Source: Echinarachnius parma (lineage: Eukaryota; Echinodermata; Echinoidea; Clypeasteroida; Echinarachniidae). From it: 64,000 bases of DNA. Below are positions 13,437-25,500 of the stretch, in pieces (the first letter of the stretch is position 1; every line of letters starts with the position of its first letter). The position numbers and the translations under genes were made by a program. The stretch lies in contig JBAMJV010011027.1 of NCBI GenBank assembly GCA_037951105.1, forward strand, positions 1 through 64,000. Direction: 5' to 3'. Under the pieces are notes generated by a model. It was not told the DNA's origin and did no database searches. It was given only the letters and a program-made list of their open reading frames with translations.

Positions 13437-13629
13437 CAGTGGCGTAGACAGGTTCTTACACCTTGGGGGGGGGGGGGTGATTTGCCGTTCATCGGACCAA
13501 GACCAATTTGTTCACGGCCGAGACCACCTGCCGAAATATTTCGAGACCAAGACAATTGCTTGAAAGTCCTCTCAGTGGAGGGGGGGGGGGGGGGGGGGGG
13601 GGTAGATGTTAAGATGTTAAGATCGTGAC
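13437..13629. mobile_element. Fragment of a related poly-G element
   Basis: Begins CAGTGGCGTAGACAGG, followed by poly-G runs and scattered CCGAGACC motifs like those of the 12.6-kb family. No clear right end before the next element starts at 13630, so it may be truncated. Confidence 0.5.
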
Positions 13630-14590
13630 CAGGCGGGCCGGAAGCAGTTTTGGATTTTGGGGGGGGGGGGGGGCAAAAACCTATGGGGGCTCACGATGTT
13701 GTGTGTGTGTAGGGGCTCATGCCCAACCACACTCACAGTGCTGCCAACTTTGAGTCAGATGTGGGAGTGAGACATTGCAAGGAGCGAAGCGACCAAGCCC
13801 GAGAGAGCGAAGTGACTGAGGTGGGGGAGGGTGTCCCCCCTCCCACGGTAGGAAGCTTTTGCATTTTTGGACTTGAAATTGTGCAATCTGGTGCTTACCT
13901 AGATAGGAAATTCGGGCTAAACATTGACTGTATCTGGGAAAGCGTGTTATGATTTGATCGACCAGAAATGTTAAATATATTTTCACGAAGAAAACAAATA
14001 ATTGACACTAATGAATATGCACCCCAACACAAACACAAATATTGTATTTATATTTAGCGTCATACACAGTTCCAACATCACCATATACCATATTATATAT
14101 ATATGTATGATCCAACAACTCAGCCTGTTGCCAAGAATGAGTCCCGAGGGGCGAAGCTACCGAGTGCTGGGGCAGAGCCAAATAGGGAGGGTTTGAGAGT
14201 GGGTATCCCCCTTCCACGGAGAAGATTTTGCATTTATATAATACTTGAAATGGTGCAATTTGGTGCACGTTACACAAGCAGCCAGAGCAATGCCAGCCTA
14301 CACTGGAACTACGTGACCCGGTAAACAGAAAAAAAGTACCGGTACTCACCCCAGACCATACGCAAGTTACACAACAAACTGAGATAATCTGTACGCGCGC
14401 GAAGCGCGCAGCGAAAATTGAAAGTTGATGACAAATTACTTAGCTCAGTCTTAGTCTTAGCTCATACAACTAATTTTTCTTTCCCACTCGTATACAGATA
14501 CACACACAAAAAATAAATCCTTCCCTAAAACCTGGGGGGATGATTGTACATGTCATCCCCCCACCTTGCGAGGTGGGGGGGGGGGGATTT

Positions 14591-15009
14591 CCCAGGTCGA
14601 AAAAACAGTTGAAACCAGTTGAAACCAGTTGGAAATTCAACTGTTTTTTTTTACTGGTTTTAACTCATCAAACGGTAGCAGTTAAAATTCCCGGTTCACA
14701 GTAAACATAAATGGACAGATGCATCAGACCAGTAGAAATACCAGTTGAAACCAATTCAAAATACCAGTTGAAACCAACTACTTTAACTGGTCCTCATGTA
14801 CTGGTTAATCCCACTACTGGTTTCTTAATGGTTTCAACTGGGTTTCTTACTGGTCAGCCTAACTGGGTTCTTACTGGATTCTTACTGGTTGTTCCAGTTG
14901 ATTCCAGTTGATTCTAGTTGATTCCAGTGTACCAATTTCCACATTGAAACCAGTTGGTATCAACTGGTACCAGTTGGCAACTTATTTTCAACTGTTTTTT
15001 CGACCTGGG
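14591..15009. mobile_element. TIR-bounded CAGTTGAAAC minisatellite
   Basis: The ends are exact inverted copies, CCCAGGTCGAAAAAACAGTT and AACTGTTTTTTCGACCTGGG. The whole interior consists of degenerate CCAGTTGAAAC / AACTGGTTTC units on both strands. It looks like an element whose subterminal repeats have expanded to fill it. The 66-residue frame inside is repeat-derived. Confidence 0.75.
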
Positions 15010-15049
15010 TTAATATAGCTCATTTGTCATTTGGTTGCCTTTTATTCAT

Positions 15050-15178
15050 AAGCGCTCATAGGCGCCGGAAGTGGGGGGGCAGGGGGGGCGGCCGCCCCCC
15101 CAATCCAAAAAGTGGGGGGGCAAAACGCAATTTTGCCCCCCCAAAAAGCCCCCCCCCCCCCTCCAAAAAAAAAAAAAA
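15050..15178. repeat. Poly-G/poly-C element fragment
   Basis: GGCGCCGGAAGTGGGGGGGC is followed by alternating G7-8 and C7-10 runs and a poly-A stretch. The GCCGGAAG motif resembles the ends of the enclosing 13.6-17.6 kb mosaic, so this may be another internal fragment. Confidence 0.5.
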
Positions 15179-15698
15179 AGAGTGGGAAAGACACAATCAA
15201 ATGTATGAGCTAACGTTTAAAAACTAGTTTATACATCCATTTTCAATTTTCGCTGCGCGCTTCGCGCGCGAACAGATTATCTCAGTTTGTTGTAAACATC
15301 TGATGAGCATGGACATTTTATTATTTTTTTTAAAACTCGGATTCTAAATTTCCTTCACAGGTATGGCATGCAGTGCACCATTTCAAGTATATAAATGCAA
15401 AATCTTCCCCGTGGGAGGGGGATACCCCCTCCCAAACCCTCCCCCTCTGGCTCTGCCCAAGCCCTCGGTCGCTGCTCCCTCGGGATTCATCATTCAACCC
15501 AGGCCATGTTGTTGGATCATACATGCGCCATAATTATGGTTTATGTTGGAACTATGTATGACACTAAGTACAATATTTATGTGTGAGTTTGGGTGCATAT
15601 TTATTAGTGCGTCAATTATTTGTTTACTTCATGAAAAATATAGCAAATTATAACACGCTTTCCTAGATACAGTTAATCTTAAGCCCGAATTTCCTATA

Positions 15699-16585
15699 CA
15701 CCGTGTCCCAGAAAAAACGAAACCGGGTTTCATGGCAGAAATTTTATGTTATAATGAATAATTTCCTTGATGATATATATATGTCTGAAAAGCTATGTGT
15801 CTCTTCTTTTATTTGATATACAACTTATGGCACATAATTCACGCATGACTGAATTAGAACGATAGAAAATGGTGTTACCAAAATTCAATTTGCGCGCAGA
15901 AATTGCAAGTTTGGGTGATGTTTTGGGGAGAGTTTTAAGAGTAGTAAACGTACTTATTTTGAAAAAGGACAGACACCGCATGAAAATTCATAATTCTATC
16001 TTTTATATGACAAATCATGATTAAAAAATAAATTATATATGCCAGAGAACGAATACAATGAAAACATGCTTGATTCCAGCCCAAATGAGTAACTTTCCTG
16101 ATATAGCCCGTTTCCTGATCCCCATGTTTGTGTAAATTCACTCATGCATCAAAGTCCATTGTCAGCTGCTAGTCAGGAAAGCTGAGCGACTTCTTACTCA
16201 ACTTTCACTCATTCGGGCAGAAATCAGGCATGTTTTCATTGTACTTGTTCTCTGGCATAAATCATTATTTTTTTTAGCATGAGGTGTCATGTAAAAGATA
16301 AAAATGTGAACTTTTATGTGGTGTTTGTCCTTTTTAAAAATAAGTACGTTTACTACTCTTAAAACTCACCCAAACTTCAAATTTATGCGTGCAAATTGAA
16401 TATTGGTAACACCACTTTCCATTGTTCTAATTCAGTCATGCTTGAATTATGTGCCATAAGTTGCACATCAAATGAAAGAAGAGACACAGAGCTTTCCAGG
16501 CATATATATATCATCAATTAAATTATTCATTATGACAGAAAATTTCTGCCATGAAACCCGGTTTCGTTTTTTCTGGGACACGGTG
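15699..16585. mobile_element. Near-complete palindrome, foldback element with TA/TATA target site
   Basis: The left arm from CACCGTGTCCCAGAAAAAAC is mirrored by the right arm ending GTTTTTTCTGGGACACGGTG. Pairing continues for about 400 bp on each side, with shared blocks AAGTACGTTTACTACTCTTA and ATTATGTGCCATAAGTTG. The flanks are TATA on both sides. Related monomers at 13.9 and 17.34 kb carry the uninterrupted TTTCCTATCTAGG site, showing this is an insertion. TA duplication plus long TIRs is compatible with a Tc1/mariner-type MITE. The family is inference. Confidence 0.8.
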
Positions 16586-16862
16586 TATAGGTATGCACCA
16601 GATTGCACAATTTCAAGTCCATAAATGCAAAATCTTTCTTACCGTGGGAGGGAGATATCCCCTCCCAAACCCTCCCCCTCCCTCCCTGCCCCAGCCCTCA
16701 GGCGCTTCGCTCCCTCGGGACTCATTATTGGCTGTGTGTTGTTGGATCATACATAATGTTGCATAATTATGGTTTATGTTGTTGTGTGTGTTTTGGGGTA
16801 AACATTTATTAGTTTGTCAATTATTTGTTTTCTACGTGAAAAATATATTAAAACTTCCTGGT

Positions 16863-17290
16863 CAGTGGCGGATCTATGGGGGGGGGGGGGGGAGGGTTTA
16901 GGGGTTTAAACCCCCCCCCCCCCCCCCCTTGGGCTGCCAAGTGAAAATGTGATGTAGAAAACATCACTTACGGGGGTTCAAACTAGCAAAAAAATCGCCG
17001 CTTCGCGGCTCGTGGACGATGCTCCGCATCGTCATTGGGTCAAACCCCCCCTTAGCAAAAAAGACATCACTTACGAGGGTTCAAAATAGCACAAAAAAAA
17101 TTCGCCGCTTCGCGGCTCGTGGACGATGCTCCGCATCGTCATTGGGTCAAAACCCCCCTTAGCAATAAGACATCACTTAAGAGGGTTCAAAATGGCAAAA
17201 AAAAATCACCGCTTCGCGGCTCATGGACGATGCTCCGCATCGTCATTGGGTCAACCCCCCCCCCTTAGCAAAAAGCTAGATCCGCCCCTG
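16863..17290. mobile_element. Non-autonomous element, 5-bp TSD CTGGT, second copy
   Basis: Inverted relative to the copy at 2069-2673. The ends are CAGTGGCGGATCTA and TAGATCCGCCCCTG, and the interior repeats GCTCCGCATCGTCATTGGGTCAA. CTGGT flanks both sides (16858-16862, 17291-17295). The opposite palindrome arm keeps the unoccupied site (ACCAG at 13961-13965) with matching flanks, which fixes the ends and the 5-bp duplication. Confidence 0.88.
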
Positions 17291-17590
17291 CTGGTCGATC
17301 AAATCATATCCCGCTTTCCCAAATACAGCCGAATTTCCTATCTAGGTATGCACCAGATTGCACAATTTCAAGTCCAAAAATGCAAAAGCTCCCTACCGTG
17401 GGAGGGGGGACACCCCCCTCCCACACCCTCCCCCCGCTCAGTCGCTTCGCTCCCTCGCAATGTCTCACTCTCACATCTGGCTCAAAGTTGGCAATCCAGA
17501 GTGTGGTTGGGCATGAGCCCCTACACAGACAAATGGTGAGCCCCCTTGGGGTTTTGCCCCCCCAATCCAAAACTGCTTCCGGCGCGCCTG

Positions 17591-18563
17591 TAAGCGCTGT
17601 ATACGAAATTTCACGTCCGTGTATGACACATCACGGTGTAACGATGTGTGACAAAATAACCGAAGATGCAATATGCTCAAACTAGTATCATACGATGCCC
17701 AGAACTCCAAGGAAGACCTCCGTGAAACAACAAGCTTGTATCACCATACATTGTGATGAAATTGCGCAAAATTTGTGACTGTGTCTTCATGACCCCTAAT
17801 TAAAGGCTGATACACACTATTTAGCTGCATTAGGGGTGTTTCCAGTAGCTTATTGGCGGGGTAGGCCACATAGGTTGTGTTCCTAGAAGGTCCTAGAAAC
17901 CATTTCTGGTGGCCAACCTTTTACAGCAGCCCATGTCTGAAAACCCCCTTTTGCCCTAATAATAAGGCAATCAAGTAAGGTCCATGCATGTTGGTTCTTG
18001 TTAAGCCCATTAGTTTTAAATATTCAGAAAACTAATTTTGGGGAAAAGAATATTATTAAACACGGTTGAAAGCGTCTATATACGTTATAAATCACTCGTC
18101 GATACTTCCATAATAAGGAAGACATTGAAGGAATCGAATCCCTAACCCTTACCATAAGAAAAGAAGATTGCGCGAGAAAATGTAAAATCTCCAAATTTAA
18201 TAAGTTAATACATCACTTTCAGTATCCTTCCTTCAATGTATAATTCAAACTTACCAATGTGAATGTATCTAAACTTCAAAAGGATGTTGTTTACAGCTGT
18301 CCTCCGTTGTTATCGTTAACTCGTAAATCACTGTAAATGTTCGAATCGATGCAGCATTATAGTCCTAGACACGTGACATGCAGCATTCACACTGCCCACT
18401 TGTCCCATTTATATAGCACATTCCTCTGTCAGTAGGTTTAAACAGTTTGCGTCAAGTATAAAGTTAGTTGCAACTAAAACACACCTATACCAAAATTGAT
18501 TTCAGTCATTACACATGTTATCCTTACACGATATGAAGAAGCATCGATGTGATATAATCTTAG
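17591..18563. other. Non-coding stretch
   Basis: No credible exon or repeat terminus found. Sequence is moderately AT-rich with no long open frame. Confidence 0.5.
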
Positions 18564-18567
18564 TTAA

Positions 18568-18766
18568 AGTGGCGCGGACAAGGCAAATAGAGGACGCTAG
18601 TCATAATTACGCGCGCTACGCACGAGACGCGCCGTCTGTACAAACTAATGGTATCCCCTTTTAGCAGCACGTTCGTTCTAGCCTAGTTGACTGTCATGGC
18701 GCGGCCCAATGCGGGCGGCTGAGTAATTTTTTTCCCCGGCCCTCTATATGTCTTGTCCGCGCAACT
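18568..18766. mobile_element. 199-bp MITE with TTAA target duplication
   Basis: The left end AGTGGCGCGGACAAGGCA is mirrored by the right end GTCTTGTCCGCGCAACT. TTAA lies directly outside both ends (18564-18567 and 18767-18770). The TTAA target is characteristic of piggyBac-type elements; the short GC-richer interior has no ORF. Confidence 0.82.
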
Positions 18767-18770
18767 TTAA

Positions 18771-20961
18771 GAGGTGACTCTCAATACTTTGAAGAATTAA
18801 ACTCAGTTGCACTGATTGTCTGATTTATCTTAATGGTCCTCACACAGTTGCCGCGCGAAGTTGAATGAAGACAACACATCAAACATGGGGCTTTATCCCC
18901 TGGAAAACAATCATTGTGGACACACTGCACTTGAACAATATCGAAAACCATGCATAGTATATTATGTAGGCGGTACCGGAAAAGGACCCTCCAGCACAAT
19001 AAGTGACGCCTAGCCCTAAAGTTTTATGTCAACCAATAAGCGTTGGGTTTTCGTGGGACAAAATACCTTACACAAGTTCCAAACGCTTATGTGCCACTGA
19101 CTTTTTCATGATGTGATCACGTATAGATCTATATATGGACAATGATCGAACAACATTAAAGAAAAATTACAGTATTGGGAAATCTTCCGAAAACATCTAG
19201 CCTATAGGCCTATATTGGCCAAAGTAATGGACAATATTGTTTAATTAGTTTTTAAAATGGCATGTGTGTTGAAATCCGAATCTTAGTATCGTTAAATGTA
19301 GGAATAATGGTAGAACGTCAACTAACGCCATCAACACGCCAGTGAAATTTGGCTTAAATTCACGGCCCATCCGCACCACAACGCTGGGATGGACATCGGC
19401 TCGACAAGGCCGATATGCCGTGCACATGTGAGCTCGGATAGATTATTTCATATGGCAGATGATTTTACCATGTTCTTCAATTATTGGTGCGTGAGGCGTT
19501 TCAAAATACTATCATTTGGCTTTAACTCTTATTAGGCCATTCATACATAGTTATATAGAGTTCTACACCCTCGGAAATGGTTCATCTATCGTCCATTTAT
19601 CTTACGAAGAGAATAACGTGTAAGAGTTAATATCAAACTCGGACGATACCATGAAGTTCTTCTAAAAAAACACCGTTAAAACAAAATGTATACACAATTA
19701 AAAGCTGTTATTTGTTGGCAAGCGTATCCAAAGCTATGATCATCTAGCGAAGGAAATAACAACCGGACATGTTATTGGTCCATGCAACATGGTATTTGGA
19801 TTAAGTAATAAAAAGACAAAGTTTTATAAGAAATTTCCCACGAGTTAAATCCCTAATTTGTTTAGCTGCTGCCCTCATGACCTGGGACCCATAATTGCAA
19901 CGTTGCAATGTGTATAATTGCAAGGATCGAAATCCTCAAAACTTACGTTGAACTCTTGTGGTTCTTACATACCTCGTTGTATTTGAAGGGGCAGTTTTCG
20001 TTTTTTTTTTTTCGATCATTAGGTTATAAAGATATTTATAAGAGGGTTCAGATGTATAATTATATATTATAGATCATAACCGTGCAGAAAGTCGGTGCAA
20101 TGAGTGATAGCACATATCACTCGCACTGCAGTTTCGCTCATTACTCGGTCACATGACATTCATTTAACATTGAATGCTCTCAAATCACTCAGATGATATA
20201 ATTATCTAGGGGTGTATTCTGAAAACCAGTACGATATATTGCATATTACTACTAGTCCTCAGAAAAGTTAACCGAAATGGGTCTGCATTGGAGCGAAGAT
20301 GGGTACTCAAAGTTCGATTCATATCAAGACATGCATAACAGTTAAACAACCATCTTGCACATGTCAACAAGGTGACTAGATCCCTTTAAGAACAAGAAAA
20401 AACACATCGGTAGATGTATTCTTAATTAGCGTTATAAGCGTTGCGAAATTAGTTTATTGTGAATGTATATTTAATTTCCCTTATTTTGTTCTCTTAGAAA
20501 TTAAATTGAAACTTAAAACTTGATCCCAGGTATAGTGTATTTTCCACCGGATGTTCACAGTCACGCGATCGTTATTTTTTTCTCGTAAACATAATTATCT
20601 GCTGGTAGTCAGGCCCTGGATCCTGATTGTTGTTATCCTTCGTTAAAGGGGACAACCACGCGAAGAACACCAGAGGGTCATAACAATAATACAAAAATTC
20701 AATTTTTATATAGCGCTTTTTACAATTAAGTCACAAATATGTTGTACTAGCTTGGCCTTATTTAGCCGACCAGCATTATTCAAGCGCTCAAGAACGTACC
20801 ATCCCCTGACACCACAGCGGTATACAGTCTACAGGCTACGACTCAGAACACTAAATTTCAATCGTGTATAGTTGGCTCATGGTTAATGGTCATATTTGTT
20901 TGTGTTCTTTATAGCAGCCTTTATTACTTGATCGAAAGTACAAAAAGTGATCAGGGATACG
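18771..20961. other. Non-coding stretch
   Basis: Only short random frames. I see no splice-flanked coding exon and no complete repeat element in this 2.2-kb interval. Confidence 0.5.
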
Positions 20962-21592
20962 CAGTGGCGTACCCAGGATTTTTTAAGGGGGGGGGGGGGG
21001 GGTTTCTTCAGAAAAAAATTCTGTCAGCTAGGAGGGGGGAGGGGTATTCGTAGAAAATGTTTGAAGCCGAGACCAAGTACCTCTAAAATTGCCGAGACCG
21101 AGGCCAGGTCCGGTCCACAATTTTAAAGGCCAAAACCAAGACCCAGTGGTTGAGAATCCGAGGGAAGGGGGGGGGGGGGGGGGGTAGTCGTAGAAAATTT
21201 TTGAAGCCGAGACAAAGATTTGTCGACATTTTCGAGGCCGAGGCCACGGTTTTTCGACATTTTCGAGGCAGAGACCAAGTACCTTCAAAAATGTCGAGAC
21301 CAAGACCACGAATTTTCGAGGCCGAGACCCTGGTTTTTCGACATTTTCAAGGCCGAGACCACGGTTTTTCGACACTTTCGAGGCTGAGACCAGGGTTTTT
21401 CGCACTTCTCGAGGCCGAGACCATCAAAAATTACGGACGAGACCGCTAAAATTTGGTCTCGAGACCAGTTAAAATTTGAAAAGGGGGGGGGAGTTCAACC
21501 CCCCCCCCAAAAAAAAGAGTAATTTTGGGGTCAAAGGGGGGGGGGGTTAGAACCCCCCAACCCCCCCCCCTCCCCCCCTGGGTACGCTTATG
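20962..21592. mobile_element. Poly-G/GAGACC minisatellite element, copy 2
   Basis: The left end CAGTGGCGTACCCAGGATTT and right end CCTGGGTACGCTTATG pair as inverted repeats. Long G runs follow the left end, C runs precede the right end, and about ten units on the CGAGGCCGAGACC theme lie between. Two frames of 99 and 125 residues run through the array on opposite strands, which marks them as repeat translations. Confidence 0.8.
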
Positions 21593-22093
21593 TGTGTAAG
21601 TACAGTATTATAATATAGGGTTAACTGGCTAAAACTACCCACCAAATAGCTGTAACGTGTAGATGAACTCAATTGCTCGAAGAGAGTTTTGAAATATAGA
21701 AGGCACGGTGAATTAGTTAATATCCCAGAGGAAGCGTTATTTATGGTCATTGGTAGTAGTTATATCAGTTCGAACAAACGATGGCTTCAATATGGTCCAG
21801 ATTTTGTAGTGTCATTTACTGGTTCGGTTGGCTTGGTACGGACAGTCACGTCACGTTCACGTCACGTCACGTGAAGGTTCTGTACCTTTTGTGAAACAGG
21901 TCACCCAAATCTACGAAGTGTTGGGTAACGTGACCCAACAGTTTGTAGATATACTATATGCAATTCATGAAAGCTCACGTAAATTGGCGCTTGCGTAAAA
22001 CAAATTAATGTAAATTGTCGTTGAGAAGAGACTAATTCTAGGTAAATTTAATCGTGAACGAACCCGTCCTACCTTTACTGTAAATACCAATTA

Positions 22094-22340
22094 TAGGCGT
22101 ACATAGGCCTGGGGGCAGAGGGATGGACACCCCCTACCCCCATCCCCACCCCCTTACATAATTCAAGAAATGTCTTGGTCTCGGCCTCGAAATTTGTGAC
22201 CGGTCCTGGTCTCGTCCTCGGCTGCGGTCATTTTCTACGGACACCCCCTACCCACACTCCCCCCGCTTACTTCAATTTGTCTGACGAAATATCCCCCCCC
22301 CTACACCCACCCCTTGAAAAAATCCTGGGTACGCCACTGC
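22094..22340. mobile_element. Poly-G/GAGACC element, short inverted copy 3
   Basis: Starts TAGGCGTACATAGGCCTGGG and ends AAAAATCCTGGGTACGCCACTG, the reverse orientation of copies 1 and 2. It keeps only a couple of TCTCGGCCTCG units, so it is a contracted member. Confidence 0.7.
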
Positions 22341-22519
22341 CTACAAGTAGCTAGTTCGAATGTCAAATACATTAATTGATTTATTTAATATTGATTGGTT
22401 GGTGTGATTGTTTCATTATAATGATTGACTGATTAATTGATAGATTGACTCGATTCAATAACCATAAATAAACACTATTAATCAAATCATTGTTTTATTA
22501 CTTTTAAACTCATTGATTT

Positions 22520-25500
22520 GTAAGATTTGTAAGATTTTATTTACTCTATCGACCCCCTTCCGGGGTATGAGAGTACAAACTTTTTTTAACAATATACAAC
22601 AATTCAAAAACAAAACATGCAACAACAATGTAACATAAACATATATCTACAAATTCAGCCTTTCTGGGCAATTTACCCTTCTGCCACTTCGTGTCAATAT
22701 TGGTGCTCTATTTCTCATATCATTAACGAGACAATCCTCATCAAAATATGTTTTCAAGCTAAATTTTAACATAATATCTCTAACAAAATATGCTAACTTC
22801 TTTAACTGGCAAGTATTAAGCGTATTAAAAAGTGATTTCATATACAAAGCACACGGAGTACAATCATACAGTTTCTTTGGTAAATACATTTGTCTTTCAT
22901 TATTAAAAAATGGACAAATAAAAAGATAGTGATATTCATCACCAATGCCTTTTAAGGAGCATAAAGAACATTGCATTTCATCTACTACAGTGACATCAAA
23001 TCTACTCTTATTAACCGGAAGATTGTGTGTTCTACATCTAAATTTACACAAGGAAATTAAATCTTTTTGAGGCAATACATTCAAATAACGTTCATAATTG
23101 AGACTAATTTTAAATATTCTATAATTAGTACAAATACGGTTTGACCAAGTAGTAGATTGCCACTCCTGAGCAAAAATATCTCTTAATCTACATTTTAAAG
23201 ACGACACAACCCAATCAATACTATGACCTTCACCTCGAGTAAGCCAAATGTTCCCTAACCCTGACTTATCCAGTAGCTTCTTAATAAATACCAACCACTG
23301 TGATTTGTATCCTAATAAGTTCTGCTCATCAGATAACATGTACAAAATCATCCTATATAAAATGTATGAGTATTTAGTCTGTTTTCCTTTAACTAATCTC
23401 AACCAAAATCCAATCATTCTACATTTAATATAATTCAAAATCACAGTCCGACCAGTTTCGCCATACACCATGCAGTCTGGTGTACAATTATTAACACGCA
23501 ATATCATTCTTAAGAATTTCCTATGAAAAATTTCTATCTTATCAATACATTCAAAGCCCCAAATCTCACAGCCATACAATAAAACTGGCAATACCAAATG
23601 ATCAAACAAATGGCACTGTGTTTCAATGGATAACTGTAATTTTTTGGCTCTAATTAACATACTAAACATTGCTTTCCTTGCCTGACTAAGTTGTTTTAAA
23701 ATTGCCTTCTTAAAGGTACCATTATAATTAAAGATAACTCCCAAATAAACATAGTCATCCACAACTTCAATTCTTTCTCCAGCAAGACTAAATTCTGGAA
23801 ATCTTTTAACTTTGCCACGAGAGAAAATTATAACCTTAGTCTTACTAACATTAACTGTTAAATGCCACAAACCACAATAATCATTCAATGCATCAAGGGC
23901 TTTTTGTAATTCATTTGGATTTTCTGCCATTATTATTGTATCATCAGCATATAACAATGTTGAATACTGGCTCTTAAAAATACTTCCATTGTTCCCTTCA
24001 AAATTCAGTGAATCTAAAATAAATCTATCTAACAGCGGCAGTCCACTATACGAGTCCCTTAAAAACTCTTGAAAATCATTCAAATAAATAGCAAAGAGAA
24101 GGGGGGATAAATTTTCACCTTGTCGAACACCTACATTACAACTAAATAAATCCGAAATCCTTCCATTTACAGAAATACAAGATTTTGCTGAATCATATAT
24201 GTTTCTAATAACTCTAAATATTTTACCGTGTATACCAATCTTCAACATTTTAAACCATAAAGAAATTCTATCAATTAAATCGAAAGCCTTCTTAAAGTCT
24301 ACAAAGGCACAATATAATCGTTTTCTATTAATTAAATAAAAATCTATAATGTTTTTCAAAACAAAAACATTATCAAGAGTTGAATATTTTGGACGAAACC
24401 CAGTTTGTTCTTCACCTAACAAGTGACCATCTTCTAACAAAGTAGAAATTCTATTATTCAAAATTGAAGTAAAAAGCTTGCCCAAACAACTAAGCAATGT
24501 TATACCTCGATAATTATCAGGATTTGTATTCTCACCTTTATTCTTAAATATAGGAATAATTATTCCAATACACCATTCTGTTGGCACAACACCAGTATCT
24601 AATATAATATTTAAAAAACGTACTAACACCTCAAGCATGTCAACTGAGCAACTTTTAAGATACTCATTTCTTACTTTATCTATTCCACAAGCCTTAGAAT
24701 TTTTCAATTTCTTTATCATCAACTCAACCTCCTCTAATGTAACAGGAAAATCTAAATTATCATCATTTCTTAACATATCTAACTCTCTCATTTCATCAAA
24801 TGAGTCATTAACATCTTCTCTGTTCCCCAACTTACTAAAATGCTTTTCAAAATCAGCCAATGGAACATCTATATATTTTCCTCCACACTTATTCTTATTA
24901 ACTTTTAACAATTGCCAATACTCCTTGGGATTAACATAGCGCAAAGACCTCAATGTCCTATTTAAATTTCTATAAAATAACCTTTTCTTATACCTCAATA
25001 ATTTTTTGTATCGCTTACCAGCATCCTCATAATCCTGAGAATCCCTATTTATAACAGAGTTCCTTATAAGTTTAAACTTCCTTTTCCACCTATTTTTAAT
25101 ATTCATATAAGCCTGGCGAGCATCATGACACTCCTTATCAAACCATGGTTGATTACCTAAATTAGAATCTTTCTTTTTATTTACACTAGCCGTCTCCTTC
25201 GAATAATGAACATATTTACAAATACCAGTATCTTCGGCGGCATTAATAAAAACATCACCTAAATGCTTATAAAAAACATCAACGCTACTTTGATTAACAT
25301 TATCTTCTAGCTGATCTAAGTGTCCACTCAAAATATTAACAGACTCCTTCACATGTAGCCCAAAAACCAAAGGACTTTCAGCTTTCCATTTGAATACACA
25401 CTTCTCAATCCTCATATCATCTAAATCACAATTTTTATTTCCACTAAAATCCTGAACATTTTCAACATTATATTCCTTTTGCAAAGTTAAACTAATGGGG

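Larger units (their letters stand above)
13630..17590. mobile_element. Nested palindromic repeat mosaic
   Basis: The outer ends are inverted: CAGGCGGGCCGGAAGCAG on the left and CTGCTTCCGGCGCGCCTG on the right. Left monomers at 13630-13990 and 14000-14290 recur in reverse complement at 15355-15695, 16590-16862 and 17291-17590. Diagnostic blocks are the AATTGTGCAATCTGGTGC / GCACCAGATTGCACAATT pair, ATAGGAAATTCGGGC and TGTTGGATCATACAT. The inner arms also carry GCGCGAAGCGCGCAGCG (about 14396) facing its complement (about 15250). Three separate elements are inserted inside (14591-15009, 15699-16585, 16863-17290). No coding sequence is supported. Confidence 0.75.

Noticed and set aside
12619-13628. 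Arg/Pro/Phe-rich frames on both strands
   Set aside because: They follow the GAGACC minisatellite units and occur similarly at 21.0-21.4 kb, so they are repeat translations.
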